The notes: generated from the sequence alone by a model not told the origin. DNA of 64,000 bases from Streptomyces sp. Ag109_O5-1 (GCF_003814875.1 NZ_RKQF01000001.1:744001-808000), one strand, 5' to 3'. Shown: positions 26,912 to 35,890, numbered from the stretch's first letter. Numbers and translations: made by a program.

Positions 26912-27873
26912 GCGTGGCTCCTGACGGTGTTGCGCTGCCGGCCGAGGCCGGTGATCTCGGCGTCGATCACGTCCCCGGGCTTGAGGAAGACCCCCCAGTG
27001 CGCGCCGTTGCCGGCCGGGGAGCCGGTGAGCAGCAGGTCGCCCGGGCGCAGGGTGGTGGTCGTGGAGGCGTAGGCGATCAGCCGCGGGATGCCGAAGATC
27101 ATGTCCTTGGTGGACTCGTCCTGGCGGACAACTCCGTTGTGCCGCAGGGTGATCCGCAGGTCGCCCGGGTCGCCGACGAAGTCCGCGGGGACCAGGAAGG
27201 GCCCGGTCGGCAGGAAGGTGTCGGCGTTCTTGGCGGTGAACCAGTCGGTGCCGATGGCCTTGAGGTCGGGCCGGTACAGCCGGTCGCGGGTCGTCAGGTC
27301 GTTGCTGATCGTGTAGGCGGCGACGTGGGACATCGCCTCCTCGGCCGGGATGTCCTTGCCCGGCTTCCCTATGACCAGGGCGAGTTCGAGCTCCCAGTCG
27401 TGCTGTTCGCCGAGCGCGGGCAGCACGATGTCGTCGTACGGTCCGCACAGGGCGCGCGGGGAGCCGAGGAAGATGTACGGGACGCCGTTGCGGATACGCT
27501 CGTCCATCATCTTCTCGGCGTCGGCGCGGGCCTCCTCGGGGGTGGCGCCGTGCACGCTCGCCTTCTCGCTGGCGACGATGTCGACCACGTGCTTGCGGTA
27601 GTTGGCGCCGCTCTGCAGGATCTGGCCCGGCTCGATCGGTGTCAGGACCCGCAGGTCCGCCAGGTCGTGCCAGGTGCCGTCGGCGGAGGCGGCCAGCTCG
27701 TGCAGCCGGGGCAGCCAGGTGTCCCAGTCCTCGAACAGTTCGCGCACCGACCCGGCCTGGTCGGAGAGGTCGCGGACCCGCGGGCCGGCGACCAGGCCGG
27801 GGAAGGCGGCTGCGCCGCCGTGGAAGGTGCCGAGCGCGAAGGGTCCGGCATGGGAGGGGGAAGGTTCGGGCAC
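26908..27873 (-). CDS. Fumarylacetoacetate hydrolase-family protein (first copy)
   Basis: The product is 321 aa from GTG 27873, with GAGGAG nine bases upstream; an upstream ATG-started ORF runs into the divergent promoter and was rejected. The FAH C-terminal domain (100-321) carries the Mg-binding glutamates in EQHDWELELALVIGK and the Asp in NDLTTRD, plus LLLTGSPAGNGAH for the active-site loop. Members hydrolyse or decarboxylate 2-oxo acids from ring cleavage. It is the first gene of the minus-strand operon and its product likely processes the dioxygenase product. A second family member lies at 32941, on the divergent arm. Confidence 0.85.
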   Translation of the reverse strand: MPEPSPSHAGPFALGTFHGGAAAFPGLVAGPRVRDLSDQAGSVRELFEDWDTWLPRLHELAASADGTWHDLADLRVLTPIEPGQILQSGANYRKHVVDIVASEKASVHGATPEEARADAEKMMDERIRNGVPYIFLGSPRALCGPYDDIVLPALGEQHDWELELALVIGKPGKDIPAEEAMSHVAAYTISNDLTTRDRLYRPDLKAIGTDWFTAKNADTFLPTGPFLVPADFVGDPGDLRITLRHNGVVRQDESTKDMIFGIPRLIAYASTTTTLRPGDLLLTGSPAGNGAHWGVFLKPGDVIDAEITGLGRQRNTVRSHA

Positions 27874-27915
27874 GGGCGGCTCTCCTCGTACGGATGGGGG
27901 CTCGCCTTCGACGCT

Positions 27916-27958
27916 AGGCATCGCACGCGGTCGGCGGAAATGGCCGTTCGCGATGCCT
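27916..27958. promoter_or_regulatory. Inverted repeat in the catabolic divergent promoter
   Basis: AGGCATCGC (27916-27924) is repeated in reverse as GCGATGCCT (27950-27958), with a 25-nt spacer and centres about three helical turns apart. On the minus strand TTTCCG and TAGCGT at 18-bp spacing could be its promoter, overlapped by the left arm. Binding by the cluster's LysR protein is an inference. Confidence 0.5.
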
Positions 27959-28127
27959 GCCATCGCCTGCGGTCTCAGCCCCTGCCTGCGCGGATGCGGT
28001 TCCACCGGGCGGGCGGCTCCATCGCCGTCGGGGATGGATGACGTCCCCCTTCCCGATGACTGGATCCGTTGACCCTGCACGGACCGCCGATCAGGCTCGA
28101 TGCCACCCCGAACCCGAGGAGCACACC

Positions 28128-28433
28128 GTGGTAGTCGAGCATGCCGGGCTGACCGTCGAGGAAGGCCGGGAAGCGGATTTCGAAGAGGTCTTCGGCAAGG
28201 CCCGTGAGGTGCTCGCCGAGGCCGACGGGTTCCGCTGGGCCGAGCTGCTGCGCTGCGACGAGCGGCCGCGGACGTTTCTCCTGCTGGTCGGCTGGGATTC
28301 GGTCGAGGCGCACACGGTCGGGTTCCGGGAGTCGGAGCGGTTCGCCCGCTGGCGGGCCCTGGTCGGCCCGTTCTTCGCCGCCCCGCCGGCCGTCGAGCAC
28401 TACCACGAGCTGGGCCCCCGTTTCACCGGCTGA
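28128..28433 (+). CDS. Antibiotic-biosynthesis-monooxygenase-type (ABM) small protein
   Basis: GTG 28128 with GAGGAG upstream gives 101 aa, the normal size for a dimeric alpha/beta-barrel ABM domain. The pattern VVVEHAGLTVEEGREADFEEVFGKAREVL, FRWAELLRCDERPRTFLLLVGWDSVEAHTVGFRESERFARWRALVGPFF fits that fold, with the Trp and the FRESE loop typical of the family. Such proteins oxidise quinol-like substrates without cofactor or degrade reactive intermediates. It is the first gene of the plus-strand arm, 62 bases before the flavin monooxygenase. Confidence 0.78.
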   Translation: MVVEHAGLTVEEGREADFEEVFGKAREVLAEADGFRWAELLRCDERPRTFLLLVGWDSVEAHTVGFRESERFARWRALVGPFFAAPPAVEHYHELGPRFTG

Positions 28434-28495
28434 CAGCTGCCGGGACCCCACTGTCTGTCTTTCTGCCTGTCTTTCTACTTTCGCAAGGATCGCCC

Positions 28496-29620
28496 ATGCC
28501 CGTGAACAAGGTGCTCGTCGTCGGCGGCGGCATCACCGGAAGCGTGCTGTGTCTCGCCCTCGCCCAGCGCGGTGTCGAGGCGGAGCTCGTCGAGATCTCG
28601 CCCCAGTGGTTCGGGGTGGGCCATGGCATCACCATCCAGGGCAACGCGCTCAAGGCGCTGCGTTCGGTCGGGGTGCTGGACCGGGTGCTGGCCCGGGCGG
28701 TGCCGTTCGACCACCTGCGGCTGCGCCGGGCCGACGGCGGTCTGATGACCGAGCTGCAGACCCCGCACACCGGTGGCGAGGACCTGCCCTCGACGGCGGG
28801 GGCGCTCCGCTCGGACCTGCAGAACGCCCTGTGCGACGCGGTGTACGCGCACGGTGTCACCGTCCGCCTCGGCCTGAGCGTGCGCGAACTGGACCAGTCG
28901 GCCGACCATGTGGACGTCACCTTCACCGACGGTTCCACCGGCCGCTACGACCTGGTGGTGGGCGCCGACGGCATCAACTCGGCGATGCGCTCGCTCATCG
29001 GGATCGAGGCCAAGCCGCGCCCGGTCGGTATGTCGATCTTCCGGGTGGTGGCCCGGCGGCCCGCCGAGATGGACTGCGCCGAGGTGTACTACGGCGGCCC
29101 TCGCTACAAGGCCGGCTACAGCCCGATCTCCGAGGACCAGTGCTACGCCTACCTCCTCGACGAGAACCTGGACGCCTCGCTGATCGGCCCGCGCGCCTCG
29201 CTGGACCTGATGCGTGAGCGTGGCGCCGGGTACGGCGGCACCTGGGGGAAGGTACTCGCCTCACTGCCCGACGACACGGCGGTCGACTACCGGTGGATCG
29301 AGGCGGTGCTGGTCGACGAGGACTGGCACCGGGGCCGGACGATGGTGATCGGTGACGCGGCGCACGCGTGTCCGCCGCTGATCGCACAGGGCGCCGCGAT
29401 GTGCATGGAGGACGCGGTGCTGCTGGCCGAGCTGGTCACCGCCGACGAGCCGGTGGACAAGGCGCTGGAGCGGTTCATGGCACGGCGACTGCCGCGCGTC
29501 CGGATGGTGCTGGACAACTCCCTCCAGCTCGCCGAGTGGGAGATCCACCCGGAGACCCCGGGCGCCGACCCGGCGCGGATCATGTCGGAGACGCTCTCCT
29601 CGCTGACGGCGGCCGCATGA
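28496..29620 (+). CDS. FAD-dependent aromatic monooxygenase
   Basis: The 374-aa product is a group A flavoprotein hydroxylase. The dinucleotide motif VVGGGITGSVLCLALAQ is at 8-24, the DG motif YDLVVGADGINS at about 152-163, and the GD motif GDAAHACPPLIAQGAAMCMEDAVLLAEL near 287-314. It lacks the C-terminal thioredoxin-like domain of phenol hydroxylases, resembling salicylate- or nicotinate-hydroxylase enzymes. It probably hydroxylates the ring before cleavage, using NAD(P)H and O2. It overlaps the amidohydrolase start (ATGA), which shows cotranslation. Confidence 0.87.
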   Translation: MPVNKVLVVGGGITGSVLCLALAQRGVEAELVEISPQWFGVGHGITIQGNALKALRSVGVLDRVLARAVPFDHLRLRRADGGLMTELQTPHTGGEDLPSTAGALRSDLQNALCDAVYAHGVTVRLGLSVRELDQSADHVDVTFTDGSTGRYDLVVGADGINSAMRSLIGIEAKPRPVGMSIFRVVARRPAEMDCAEVYYGGPRYKAGYSPISEDQCYAYLLDENLDASLIGPRASLDLMRERGAGYGGTWGKVLASLPDDTAVDYRWIEAVLVDEDWHRGRTMVIGDAAHACPPLIAQGAAMCMEDAVLLAELVTADEPVDKALERFMARRLPRVRMVLDNSLQLAEWEIHPETPGADPARIMSETLSSLTAAA

Positions 29621-30618
29621 GCACGCCCGTCGTCGACTTCCACGGCCATCTCGCGGTGCCCGCGGCCGACGCCCTGGTGGCGGGCAGCGCGGGCTTCGCG
29701 GCGGAGCTGGCCGCCGAGCAGCGCGCCCACTCCCCCGCGTCGCTGGCCGCCAACCGGGCGCAACTGCAGCGGCTGGCAGGGAAGTTGACGGACGTCGAGG
29801 CCCGCCTCGCCGACCTCGACGCGATGAGCGTGGACATCCAGGTGGTGGGCCCCATGCCCATGCACCACTACTGGGCCGAGCCCGATCCGGCCGTGCGGCT
29901 GGCCCGTACCGTCAACGAGGCGGTCGCCGGGCACTGCGCCGCCGCACCCGAGCGGCTTCACGGCCTCGGCACGGTACCGCTCCAGCACCCGGACCTGGCG
30001 GTCGCCCTGCTGGACACGGCGGTCACCGAGCTGGGCCTGTACGGCATCAGCGTCTCCACCACCGTCGAGGGCCGTGAACTGGCCGACCCCGCGCACGACG
30101 AGGTCTGGGCGAAGGCGGAGCAACTGAGCGCGGTCGTCTTCGTCCACCCCTGGGGCTGCTCGCTCGGCGAGCGGCTGGCCTCGAACTACCTGGGCAACAC
30201 GGTCGGTCAGCCCACCGAGACCACGGTCGCGCTCTCCCATCTGATCTTCACCGGGGTCCTGGACCGCTTCCCGCGGCTGAAGCTGGTGGCCGCGCACGGC
30301 GGCGGCTATCTGCCGACGTACATCGGGCGCTCCGACCACGCCTGGGAGGTACGGCCGGACGCGCGCGGCTGCGCCGCGCCGCCCAGCTCCTATCTGCGGC
30401 GGATGTGGTTCGACGCGCTCGTCTACACTCCGCGCGCACTGCGCCATCTGGTCGAGGAGGTGGGCGCGGACCGGGTGGTGCTGGGCACCGACCACCCCTT
30501 CGACATGGGGGTGACCGATCCGGTGGCCCGCCTGGACGCGGCCGGCCTGGATCCGGCCGCGCGGGACGCGATCGCCGGGGGCAACGCTCTCGATCTGCTG
30601 CTGAAAGGACGCGCGTGA
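29617..30618 (+). CDS. ACMSD-type amidohydrolase family decarboxylase
   Basis: The 333-aa enzyme is an amidohydrolase-2 TIM barrel. Visible metal-site features are the HxH motif in VDFHGHL (8-10), His in FVHPWG, His in VAAHGGGYLP and the terminal Asp in LGTDHPFDMG. This order is the one seen in aminocarboxymuconate-semialdehyde and gamma-resorcylate decarboxylases. It probably decarboxylates an aromatic acid or a ring-opened muconate intermediate without O2. The start overlaps the monooxygenase stop, and its own stop overlaps the next start (TGATG). Confidence 0.86.
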   Translation: MSTPVVDFHGHLAVPAADALVAGSAGFAAELAAEQRAHSPASLAANRAQLQRLAGKLTDVEARLADLDAMSVDIQVVGPMPMHHYWAEPDPAVRLARTVNEAVAGHCAAAPERLHGLGTVPLQHPDLAVALLDTAVTELGLYGISVSTTVEGRELADPAHDEVWAKAEQLSAVVFVHPWGCSLGERLASNYLGNTVGQPTETTVALSHLIFTGVLDRFPRLKLVAAHGGGYLPTYIGRSDHAWEVRPDARGCAAPPSSYLRRMWFDALVYTPRALRHLVEEVGADRVVLGTDHPFDMGVTDPVARLDAAGLDPAARDAIAGGNALDLLLKGRA

Positions 30619-31520
30619 TGCCCCCGACACATCTCGGTCCCGTCGAGGAAGAGCTCATCAAGGCCCGTACTGCCTACCGGAACCGGGGCCGCTGGGGTGC
30701 GGACGACGTGCTGGGCACGCTCAACTTCATCGACGACGCGATCCGCGCGCACGCCGCGAGTCTGGTCCGGCGCGGCCGCTCCTTCTCGCTGGCCCAGGAG
30801 TTCGACGGGTCCGGCCCGCAGGGCTTCCCGCACGGCTTCGGCGGCGACGGCGACCCTGTCCTGATGCCGCTGCGGGCGTGCACGCAGTGGGGCGGGCTGG
30901 GCCGCGTCCACGACGACGGACGGGCGGGGAACGGCCGTCCGTGCACCCTCGTCGGCGGCGACGGCGAGTCGGTGACCGGCATGGAGCACATGCGGGAAGC
31001 CTTCACCGGCCGCGGTGTGCTCCTGGACGTCGGGCGGGCCGTGGGGGACGCGCGGGGCGAACTCCCGGACGGCTTCGCGATCACGGAGGAGCATCTGCGC
31101 GTCACCGTCGAGTCCCAAGGTGCCACTTCGGGTGTGCGGCGGGGTGACATCGTGCTCGTCCGCACCGGTCAGCTGGGCCGGGTGCGGCGGCTCGGCGAGT
31201 GGGGCGGGTACGCGGCCGGGGACGCGCCCGGCCTGTCCTTCACCACCCTCGGATGGCTGCACCGCACGGAGATCGCGGCCATCGCCACCGACACCTGCGG
31301 CCTGGAAGTACGGCCCCACGAGTTCGCCGGGCCGGCCAGGTCCCCGCTGCACCGGATCGCCGTCGCCGACATGGGCCTGCCACTGGGCGAGATGTGGGAC
31401 CTGGAGGCCCTCGCGGAGGACTGCGCCGCCGACGGTGTGCACGAGTTCCTGCTGGTCGCGGCGCCCCTGCCGGTCGCCGGCGCCTCGGGTGCCCCCGTCA
31501 GTCCCATCGCCGTCAAATGA
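30618..31520 (+). CDS. Cyclase-family protein with a degenerate metal site
   Basis: This 300-aa protein aligns with the cyclase/kynurenine-formamidase family over its whole length (GTLNFIDDAIR, GEDxV-like loop at 30961-31010, VLLDVGRAVG, VRRGDIVLVRTGQLGR, HRIAVADMGLPLGEMWDLEALAEDC). In this group the metal motif normally reads (S/H)TQWDGLxH. Here it is CTQWGGLGRV, so the Asp is Gly and the His is Arg. It may therefore have lost zinc hydrolase activity or use another mechanism. It is tightly coupled to the upstream amidohydrolase gene. Confidence 0.75.
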   Translation: MPPTHLGPVEEELIKARTAYRNRGRWGADDVLGTLNFIDDAIRAHAASLVRRGRSFSLAQEFDGSGPQGFPHGFGGDGDPVLMPLRACTQWGGLGRVHDDGRAGNGRPCTLVGGDGESVTGMEHMREAFTGRGVLLDVGRAVGDARGELPDGFAITEEHLRVTVESQGATSGVRRGDIVLVRTGQLGRVRRLGEWGGYAAGDAPGLSFTTLGWLHRTEIAAIATDTCGLEVRPHEFAGPARSPLHRIAVADMGLPLGEMWDLEALAEDCAADGVHEFLLVAAPLPVAGASGAPVSPIAVK

Positions 31521-31530
31521 GCCGTCCGCC

Positions 31531-32934
31531 GTGTCGTACCCGAGCAGCCAAGTGAGCCCCCAAGTGAACACGAACCGTTTCTCCGGCACCCTCCACCTCC
31601 CCGGCGACGAGGGCTTCGAGGAGGCCTGTCTCGGCCGGGTCTTCAACGCCCGCCGCCCGGCCGACCGCACCCCCGCCGCCGTACTCGAGGCGGTCACCGA
31701 ACAGGACGTCGTCGAAGGCGTACGGCTGGCCCTGGAGCGCGGCTGGCAGGTCGCAGTCCGTTCCGGCGGGCACAGCTGGGCCGCCTGGTCGGTACGCCGG
31801 GACGCGCTGCTGATCGACCTCGGCGCCTTCCACGAGCTGTCGTACGACGAGAGCACCCGGATCGTGACCGCGACGCCCGGCGTCAAGGGCGGCGACGAAC
31901 TCAACCCGTATCTCGGCGGGTTCGGGCGTTTCTTCAACGGCGGGCACTGTCCCTCGGTGGGCATCGGCGGCTTCCTGCTGCAGGGCGGGCAGGGCTGGAA
32001 CGCGCGTGGCTGGGGCTGGGCGGCGGAGAACGTCGTCGCGATCGACGTGGTCACCGCGGACGGCGAACTGGTCCGCGCCGACGAGAGCCAGAACAGTGAC
32101 CTGTTCTGGGCGGCGCGCGGCGCCGGCCCCGGCTTCTTCGGTGTCGTCACCCGCTTCCATCTGCGCACCCGCCCGCTGCCCAAGCACCTGGCGCACACCG
32201 TGCACGCCTACCCGCTGGACCTCTTCGACAAGGTCATGACCTGGCTGCACGACACGCACCACACGGTCTCCGACCTGGTGGAGATCGTCGCGCTCACCCA
32301 GACCCCGCCGGACCTCGACGGACCGGTGCTGCTGGTCACGGGTGTCTCGATGACGGACACACCGGAGGAGGCCGCCGAGGCGCTCGCGCCGCTGCACGCC
32401 AACCCGTACGCCGACCGGGCCCTGTTCCGCATCGAGGCCGAGCCCACCACCCTCGCCGAGGAGCTCCGCAACCAGCGGCTCGCCAACCCGGAGGGCCATC
32501 GCTACCTCGTCGACAACGCCTGGCTGACCGGGCCGGCGGAGGAGGTCGTCCCGGCCGTCCGCAAGGCGTTCACCGAGCAGCCGACCCGGCAGACCTTCAC
32601 CATCTGGTTCTCGATGGCGCCACTGCGCGAACTCCCGGACATGGCCTTCTCCATGCAGTCGGAGATCTACTGCGCCACCTATGTCGTGCACGACGACCCC
32701 GCCCGGGACGCGGAGCTGCGCGCCTGGCTGGACGACGCGATGGCGGCGATGCAGCCGGTGACCGCGGGCCAGTACCTGGGCGACTCCGACTTCACCGTAC
32801 GGCAGTTGAGGTTCATGGGGGACGAGCAGTGGCGGCGGCTGAACGAGATCCGGGCCGCCCGGGACCCCAAGGGCGTCTTCGCCGGCTATCTGAGCGCCGG
32901 GACCGTCACCAACACCAACCACTGGGAGAGTTGA
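31531..32934 (+). CDS. FAD-linked oxidase, berberine-bridge-enzyme type
   Basis: The product is 467 aa. It has a PCMH-type FAD domain (about 40-225) and a BBE C-terminal motif (NTNHW after DPKGVFAGYLS). Two covalent FAD attachment residues are visible: His in RSGGHSWAA and Cys in GGHCPSVGIGG, so flavin is probably bicovalently bound. Such oxidases dehydrogenate alcohols, amines or sugars with O2. The start is uncertain. GTG codons at 31531, 31552 and 31564 are all in frame, none with a good binding site; translational coupling from the upstream gene 11 bases away favours the first. Confidence 0.82.
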   Translation: MSYPSSQVSPQVNTNRFSGTLHLPGDEGFEEACLGRVFNARRPADRTPAAVLEAVTEQDVVEGVRLALERGWQVAVRSGGHSWAAWSVRRDALLIDLGAFHELSYDESTRIVTATPGVKGGDELNPYLGGFGRFFNGGHCPSVGIGGFLLQGGQGWNARGWGWAAENVVAIDVVTADGELVRADESQNSDLFWAARGAGPGFFGVVTRFHLRTRPLPKHLAHTVHAYPLDLFDKVMTWLHDTHHTVSDLVEIVALTQTPPDLDGPVLLVTGVSMTDTPEEAAEALAPLHANPYADRALFRIEAEPTTLAEELRNQRLANPEGHRYLVDNAWLTGPAEEVVPAVRKAFTEQPTRQTFTIWFSMAPLRELPDMAFSMQSEIYCATYVVHDDPARDAELRAWLDDAMAAMQPVTAGQYLGDSDFTVRQLRFMGDEQWRRLNEIRAARDPKGVFAGYLSAGTVTNTNHWES

Positions 32935-32940
32935 GCAGCC

Positions 32941-33897
32941 ATGCGTTTCGCGACATACGAGTACGAGGGCGGGGAGCGCGCCGGCGTGGTGCGGGACGGG
33001 GTGATCCACCCGCTGCCCGAAGGTGTGACCCTGCTCGCGCTCATCGAGGACGGGGTGCTGTATGCGGCCGGTATCGAAGCTCTGAGCGGTGCAGGTGAGT
33101 TGACGGTCGATCAGGTGCGGCTGCTGCCGCCGCTCAAGCCGCCGTCCATCCGGGACTTCGTCGGGTTCGAGGCCCACATCGAGGGTGTCTCGAAGTCGCT
33201 GGACGGCCTTGAGCACGTACCCGAGGAGTGGTACCGGGCGCCCAACTTCTATTTCACCAACCCGCACGCGGCCTACGGCGCCCATGACGACGTGCCGATC
33301 CCGGCGGGCTGCTCGGTGCTCGACTTCGAGCTGGAGGTCGGCGCGGTCATCGGCCGCCGCGGCCGGGACCTCACCCCGGAGCAGGCAAGGGACCACATCA
33401 TCGGTTACCTGGTCTTCAACGACTGGTCGGCGCGGGATCTGCAGAAGCCGGAGAAGAACCTCGGCCTGGGCTTCTCCAAGGGCAAGGACTTCGCGAACAC
33501 GCTGGGTCCCTGCCTGGTCACCGCCGACGAGGTGGAGGACCGGCGGGATCCGGACGGCTTCCTGGACCTGGAGATGACGGTCGCCCTGAACGGCGAGCTG
33601 ATCGGCCGGGACACCCTCGCCAACGTCTCCTGGACCTTCGAGGAGATGATCGCCTACGCCAGCCGGGACGCCTGGGTGCACCCGGGCGACATCCTCGGGT
33701 CGGGCACCTGCGGCTGGGGTGCGCTGGCGGAGTTCTGGGGCCGCGTCGGGGAACGCACGCCGCCCCCGCTGAAGCCCGGGGACGAGGTGACGCTGACCGT
33801 CGAGGGAATCGGCACGGTGTCCAACAAGATCGTGCCCGGACGGGCGGACGCGTACCTTCCACGAGCCCGCAAGAGGGGTCGTACGCCCCGTCCCTAA
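32941..33897 (+). CDS. Fumarylacetoacetate hydrolase-family protein (second copy)
   Basis: The 318-aa product has an N-terminal DUF2437-like cap (1-75) and the FAH domain. Metal ligands are in CSVLDFELEVGAVIGRRG and FNDWSARDLQ; the loop GKDFANTLGPCLVT and GSGTCGWGALAEF close the active site. It has the longer, acylpyruvase/fumarylpyruvate-hydrolase style. With the first copy on the opposite arm, the cluster holds two C-C or 2-oxo acid hydrolases, suggesting two successive steps or two substrates. It is the last gene of the plus-strand run, and a hairpin follows. Confidence 0.86.
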   Translation: MRFATYEYEGGERAGVVRDGVIHPLPEGVTLLALIEDGVLYAAGIEALSGAGELTVDQVRLLPPLKPPSIRDFVGFEAHIEGVSKSLDGLEHVPEEWYRAPNFYFTNPHAAYGAHDDVPIPAGCSVLDFELEVGAVIGRRGRDLTPEQARDHIIGYLVFNDWSARDLQKPEKNLGLGFSKGKDFANTLGPCLVTADEVEDRRDPDGFLDLEMTVALNGELIGRDTLANVSWTFEEMIAYASRDAWVHPGDILGSGTCGWGALAEFWGRVGERTPPPLKPGDEVTLTVEGIGTVSNKIVPGRADAYLPRARKRGRTPRP

Positions 33898-33910
33898 CAT
33901 GCGAACCCAT

Positions 33911-33939
33911 GGGGGGCCTGTGTGTCACGCGCGCCCCCC
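33911..33939 (+). terminator. Hairpin after the second FAH gene
   Basis: GGGGGGC (33911-33917) and GCCCCCC (33933-33939) form a 7-bp GC stem with a 15-nt loop, 14 bases after the stop codon. It probably separates the catabolic operon from lysR transcription. Confidence 0.5.
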
Positions 33940-34081
33940 ACCTGCGTGTATCCGGGGCTCTAATGGCTGTCATCACATCTTCCTGAGAGTGTGGCCGACC
34001 CCCTTCCTCGACCGGCATCCGCTCGTTAACCTCGCGTTTCACCGAAGCTTCAAAGACGTGGCCGGCCGGAAGGGGACATCC

Positions 34082-35065
34082 GTGGGTCTCGGAGCGATCG
34101 ATCTCAATCTTCTGGTGGCACTGGAGGCACTCCTCGAGGAGAAGAACGTCACCCACGCGGGTGTACGGCTGTCCACCAGCCAGTCCGCGATGAGCGGCTC
34201 GCTGGCGCGGCTGCGCCGGCACTTCAACGACGAGCTGCTGATCCGGGTGGGCCGGGAGTACGAGCTGACGCCGCTCGCGGAGCGGCTGCTGCCGGTCGTC
34301 CAGGGGTCGCTGCAGAAGGCCGAGGAGGCGCTGTCGCTGACCCGGCACTTCGACCCGGGGCGCAGCCGCCAGCGGTTCTCCGTGGTGATGTCGGACTATG
34401 TGATGACGGTGTTCGTGGAGCCGCTGCTGCGGGTCATCGCCGCCGAGGCGCCGGGCATCCGGATCGACTTCCACCCGATCATCGACGGGCAGCTGGAGAC
34501 CGAGACGCATCTGCGCTGTCACGACCTGATGATCGTGCCGCTCGGCTATCAGCTGCCCGGGGTCAGCGAGGCCGTGATGCACGACCGGTTCGTGTGCATC
34601 GTCGACCCGGCCAACCCGCGTCTGGTGGACGGCCGGCTCTCCCTGCGCGACCTGGCGGAGATGCCGCACGCGGCCTGCGCCATCGGCAAGAGCCACACCC
34701 CGGCCGAGCGACAGCTGGAGACCCTCGGGATCTCCCCGAAGGTGCAGGTCAGCACGCCGGGCTTCAGCGTGCTGCCGTTCCTGGTGAGCGGCACGGACCT
34801 GGTGGCGATGGTCCCGGAGCGGCTGGCGCGGCGCTACGAGGACTTCGCGCGCTGTGCGGTCGTACCGGCGCCGTTCCCGGATGTGCCGCTGGTGGAGGCC
34901 ATGTACTGGCATCACAACCGGCACGGCGACCCGGCGCACCGCTGGCTGCGGGACACGGTCCGCAAGGTCGGGACGGCGCTGAGCCAGGATGCCCCGATCG
35001 AAATCGCCAAGGCGGATGCCACCCATCCCGAGAGCGCGTTTCCGGAGCTGTCCGCGGCTTCCTAG
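34082..35065 (+). CDS. LysR-type regulator (NodD/LinR-like)
   Basis: A GTG at 34082 with GGGGA upstream gives 327 aa. The DNA-binding helix (1-65) reads IDLNLLVALEALLEEKNVTHAGVRLSTSQSAMSGSLARLRRHFNDELLIRVGR, closest to the NodD/LinR branch that senses aromatic inducers. The effector domain (95-300) follows and ends in DAPIEIAKADATHPE. It is cotranscribed with the SDR gene 42 bases downstream. It is the only regulator inside the catabolic cluster, so it is the natural candidate for control of the divergent promoter at 27.9 kb. Confidence 0.86.
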   Translation: MGLGAIDLNLLVALEALLEEKNVTHAGVRLSTSQSAMSGSLARLRRHFNDELLIRVGREYELTPLAERLLPVVQGSLQKAEEALSLTRHFDPGRSRQRFSVVMSDYVMTVFVEPLLRVIAAEAPGIRIDFHPIIDGQLETETHLRCHDLMIVPLGYQLPGVSEAVMHDRFVCIVDPANPRLVDGRLSLRDLAEMPHAACAIGKSHTPAERQLETLGISPKVQVSTPGFSVLPFLVSGTDLVAMVPERLARRYEDFARCAVVPAPFPDVPLVEAMYWHHNRHGDPAHRWLRDTVRKVGTALSQDAPIEIAKADATHPESAFPELSAAS

Positions 35066-35107
35066 CGTGGACGGGAGAACATCCCGCACGCCCCCGTGGA
35101 GGAAACC

Positions 35108-35887
35108 GTGGAAGCCGTGAGCCGCACGCGCCTGGCCGGCCGTACCGTCGTCGTCACCGGAGCCGCACAGGGCCAGGGGGCCGCGGAGGCGGCCGCGGCC
35201 GCCCGGGAGGGTGCCACGGTGATCGCGACCGATGTGCTGGACGAGGCCGGGGAGAAGCTCGCCGCGTCCCTGCGCGCCGACGGCCTCGACGTCCGCTACG
35301 TCCACCTGGACGTGACCTCGGCCGAGGACTGGGCGTTGCTCGCGGACTCCCTGGACGTCGTGCACGGCCTGGTGAACAACGCGGGCATCCCGATGCGGGC
35401 CCGGCTCGGCGAGGTCGGGCTCGCCGACTGGAACCGGGCCTTCGCCGTGAACACCACCGGCGCCCTGCTCGGCATCCAGGCCCTGGCCCCGCTGATGCCG
35501 GCCGGCTCCTCGATCGTGAACGTCGGCTCGGTCGCCGGGCTCACCGCGCACCACGCCGTCGCGTACACGACCAGCAAGTGGGCGCTGCGGGGGCTGTCGA
35601 AGGTGGCGGCCCTGGAGCTGGCCCCGCGCGGCATCCGGACCAACATCGTCCACCCCGGATACATCGAGACCCCGCTGATGGCGACCGCCAACCCGGTGTT
35701 CGTCGCCGCCCACCTCGCCATGACACCCCAGGGCCGCCCCGGCACGGTCGACGAGGTGGCCCCGCTCGTCGTCTATCTCCTGTCCGACGAGGCGTCGTAC
35801 GTCAACGGCGCGGAGATCACCGTCGACGGCGGCTACTCCTCGCACGGCCCGGTGAAGGCGATCACCAACGCACTCGACCAGGACTGA
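35108..35887 (+). CDS. Short-chain dehydrogenase/reductase
   Basis: The product is 259 aa from GTG 35108, five bases after GGAGG; the GTG at 35096 lies before that site. SDR motifs are TVVVTGAAQGQGAAEA (cofactor), NNAGIPMRA, Ser in VGSVAGL, YTTSK and HPGYIETP. The Asp after strand beta-2 (VIATDVLDEAG) suggests NAD preference. It follows lysR and probably serves the same pathway. It is convergent with a membrane protein gene; only three bases separate the stop codons. Confidence 0.85.
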   Translation: MEAVSRTRLAGRTVVVTGAAQGQGAAEAAAAAREGATVIATDVLDEAGEKLAASLRADGLDVRYVHLDVTSAEDWALLADSLDVVHGLVNNAGIPMRARLGEVGLADWNRAFAVNTTGALLGIQALAPLMPAGSSIVNVGSVAGLTAHHAVAYTTSKWALRGLSKVAALELAPRGIRTNIVHPGYIETPLMATANPVFVAAHLAMTPQGRPGTVDEVAPLVVYLLSDEASYVNGAEITVDGGYSSHGPVKAITNALDQD

Positions 35888-35890
35888 GCG

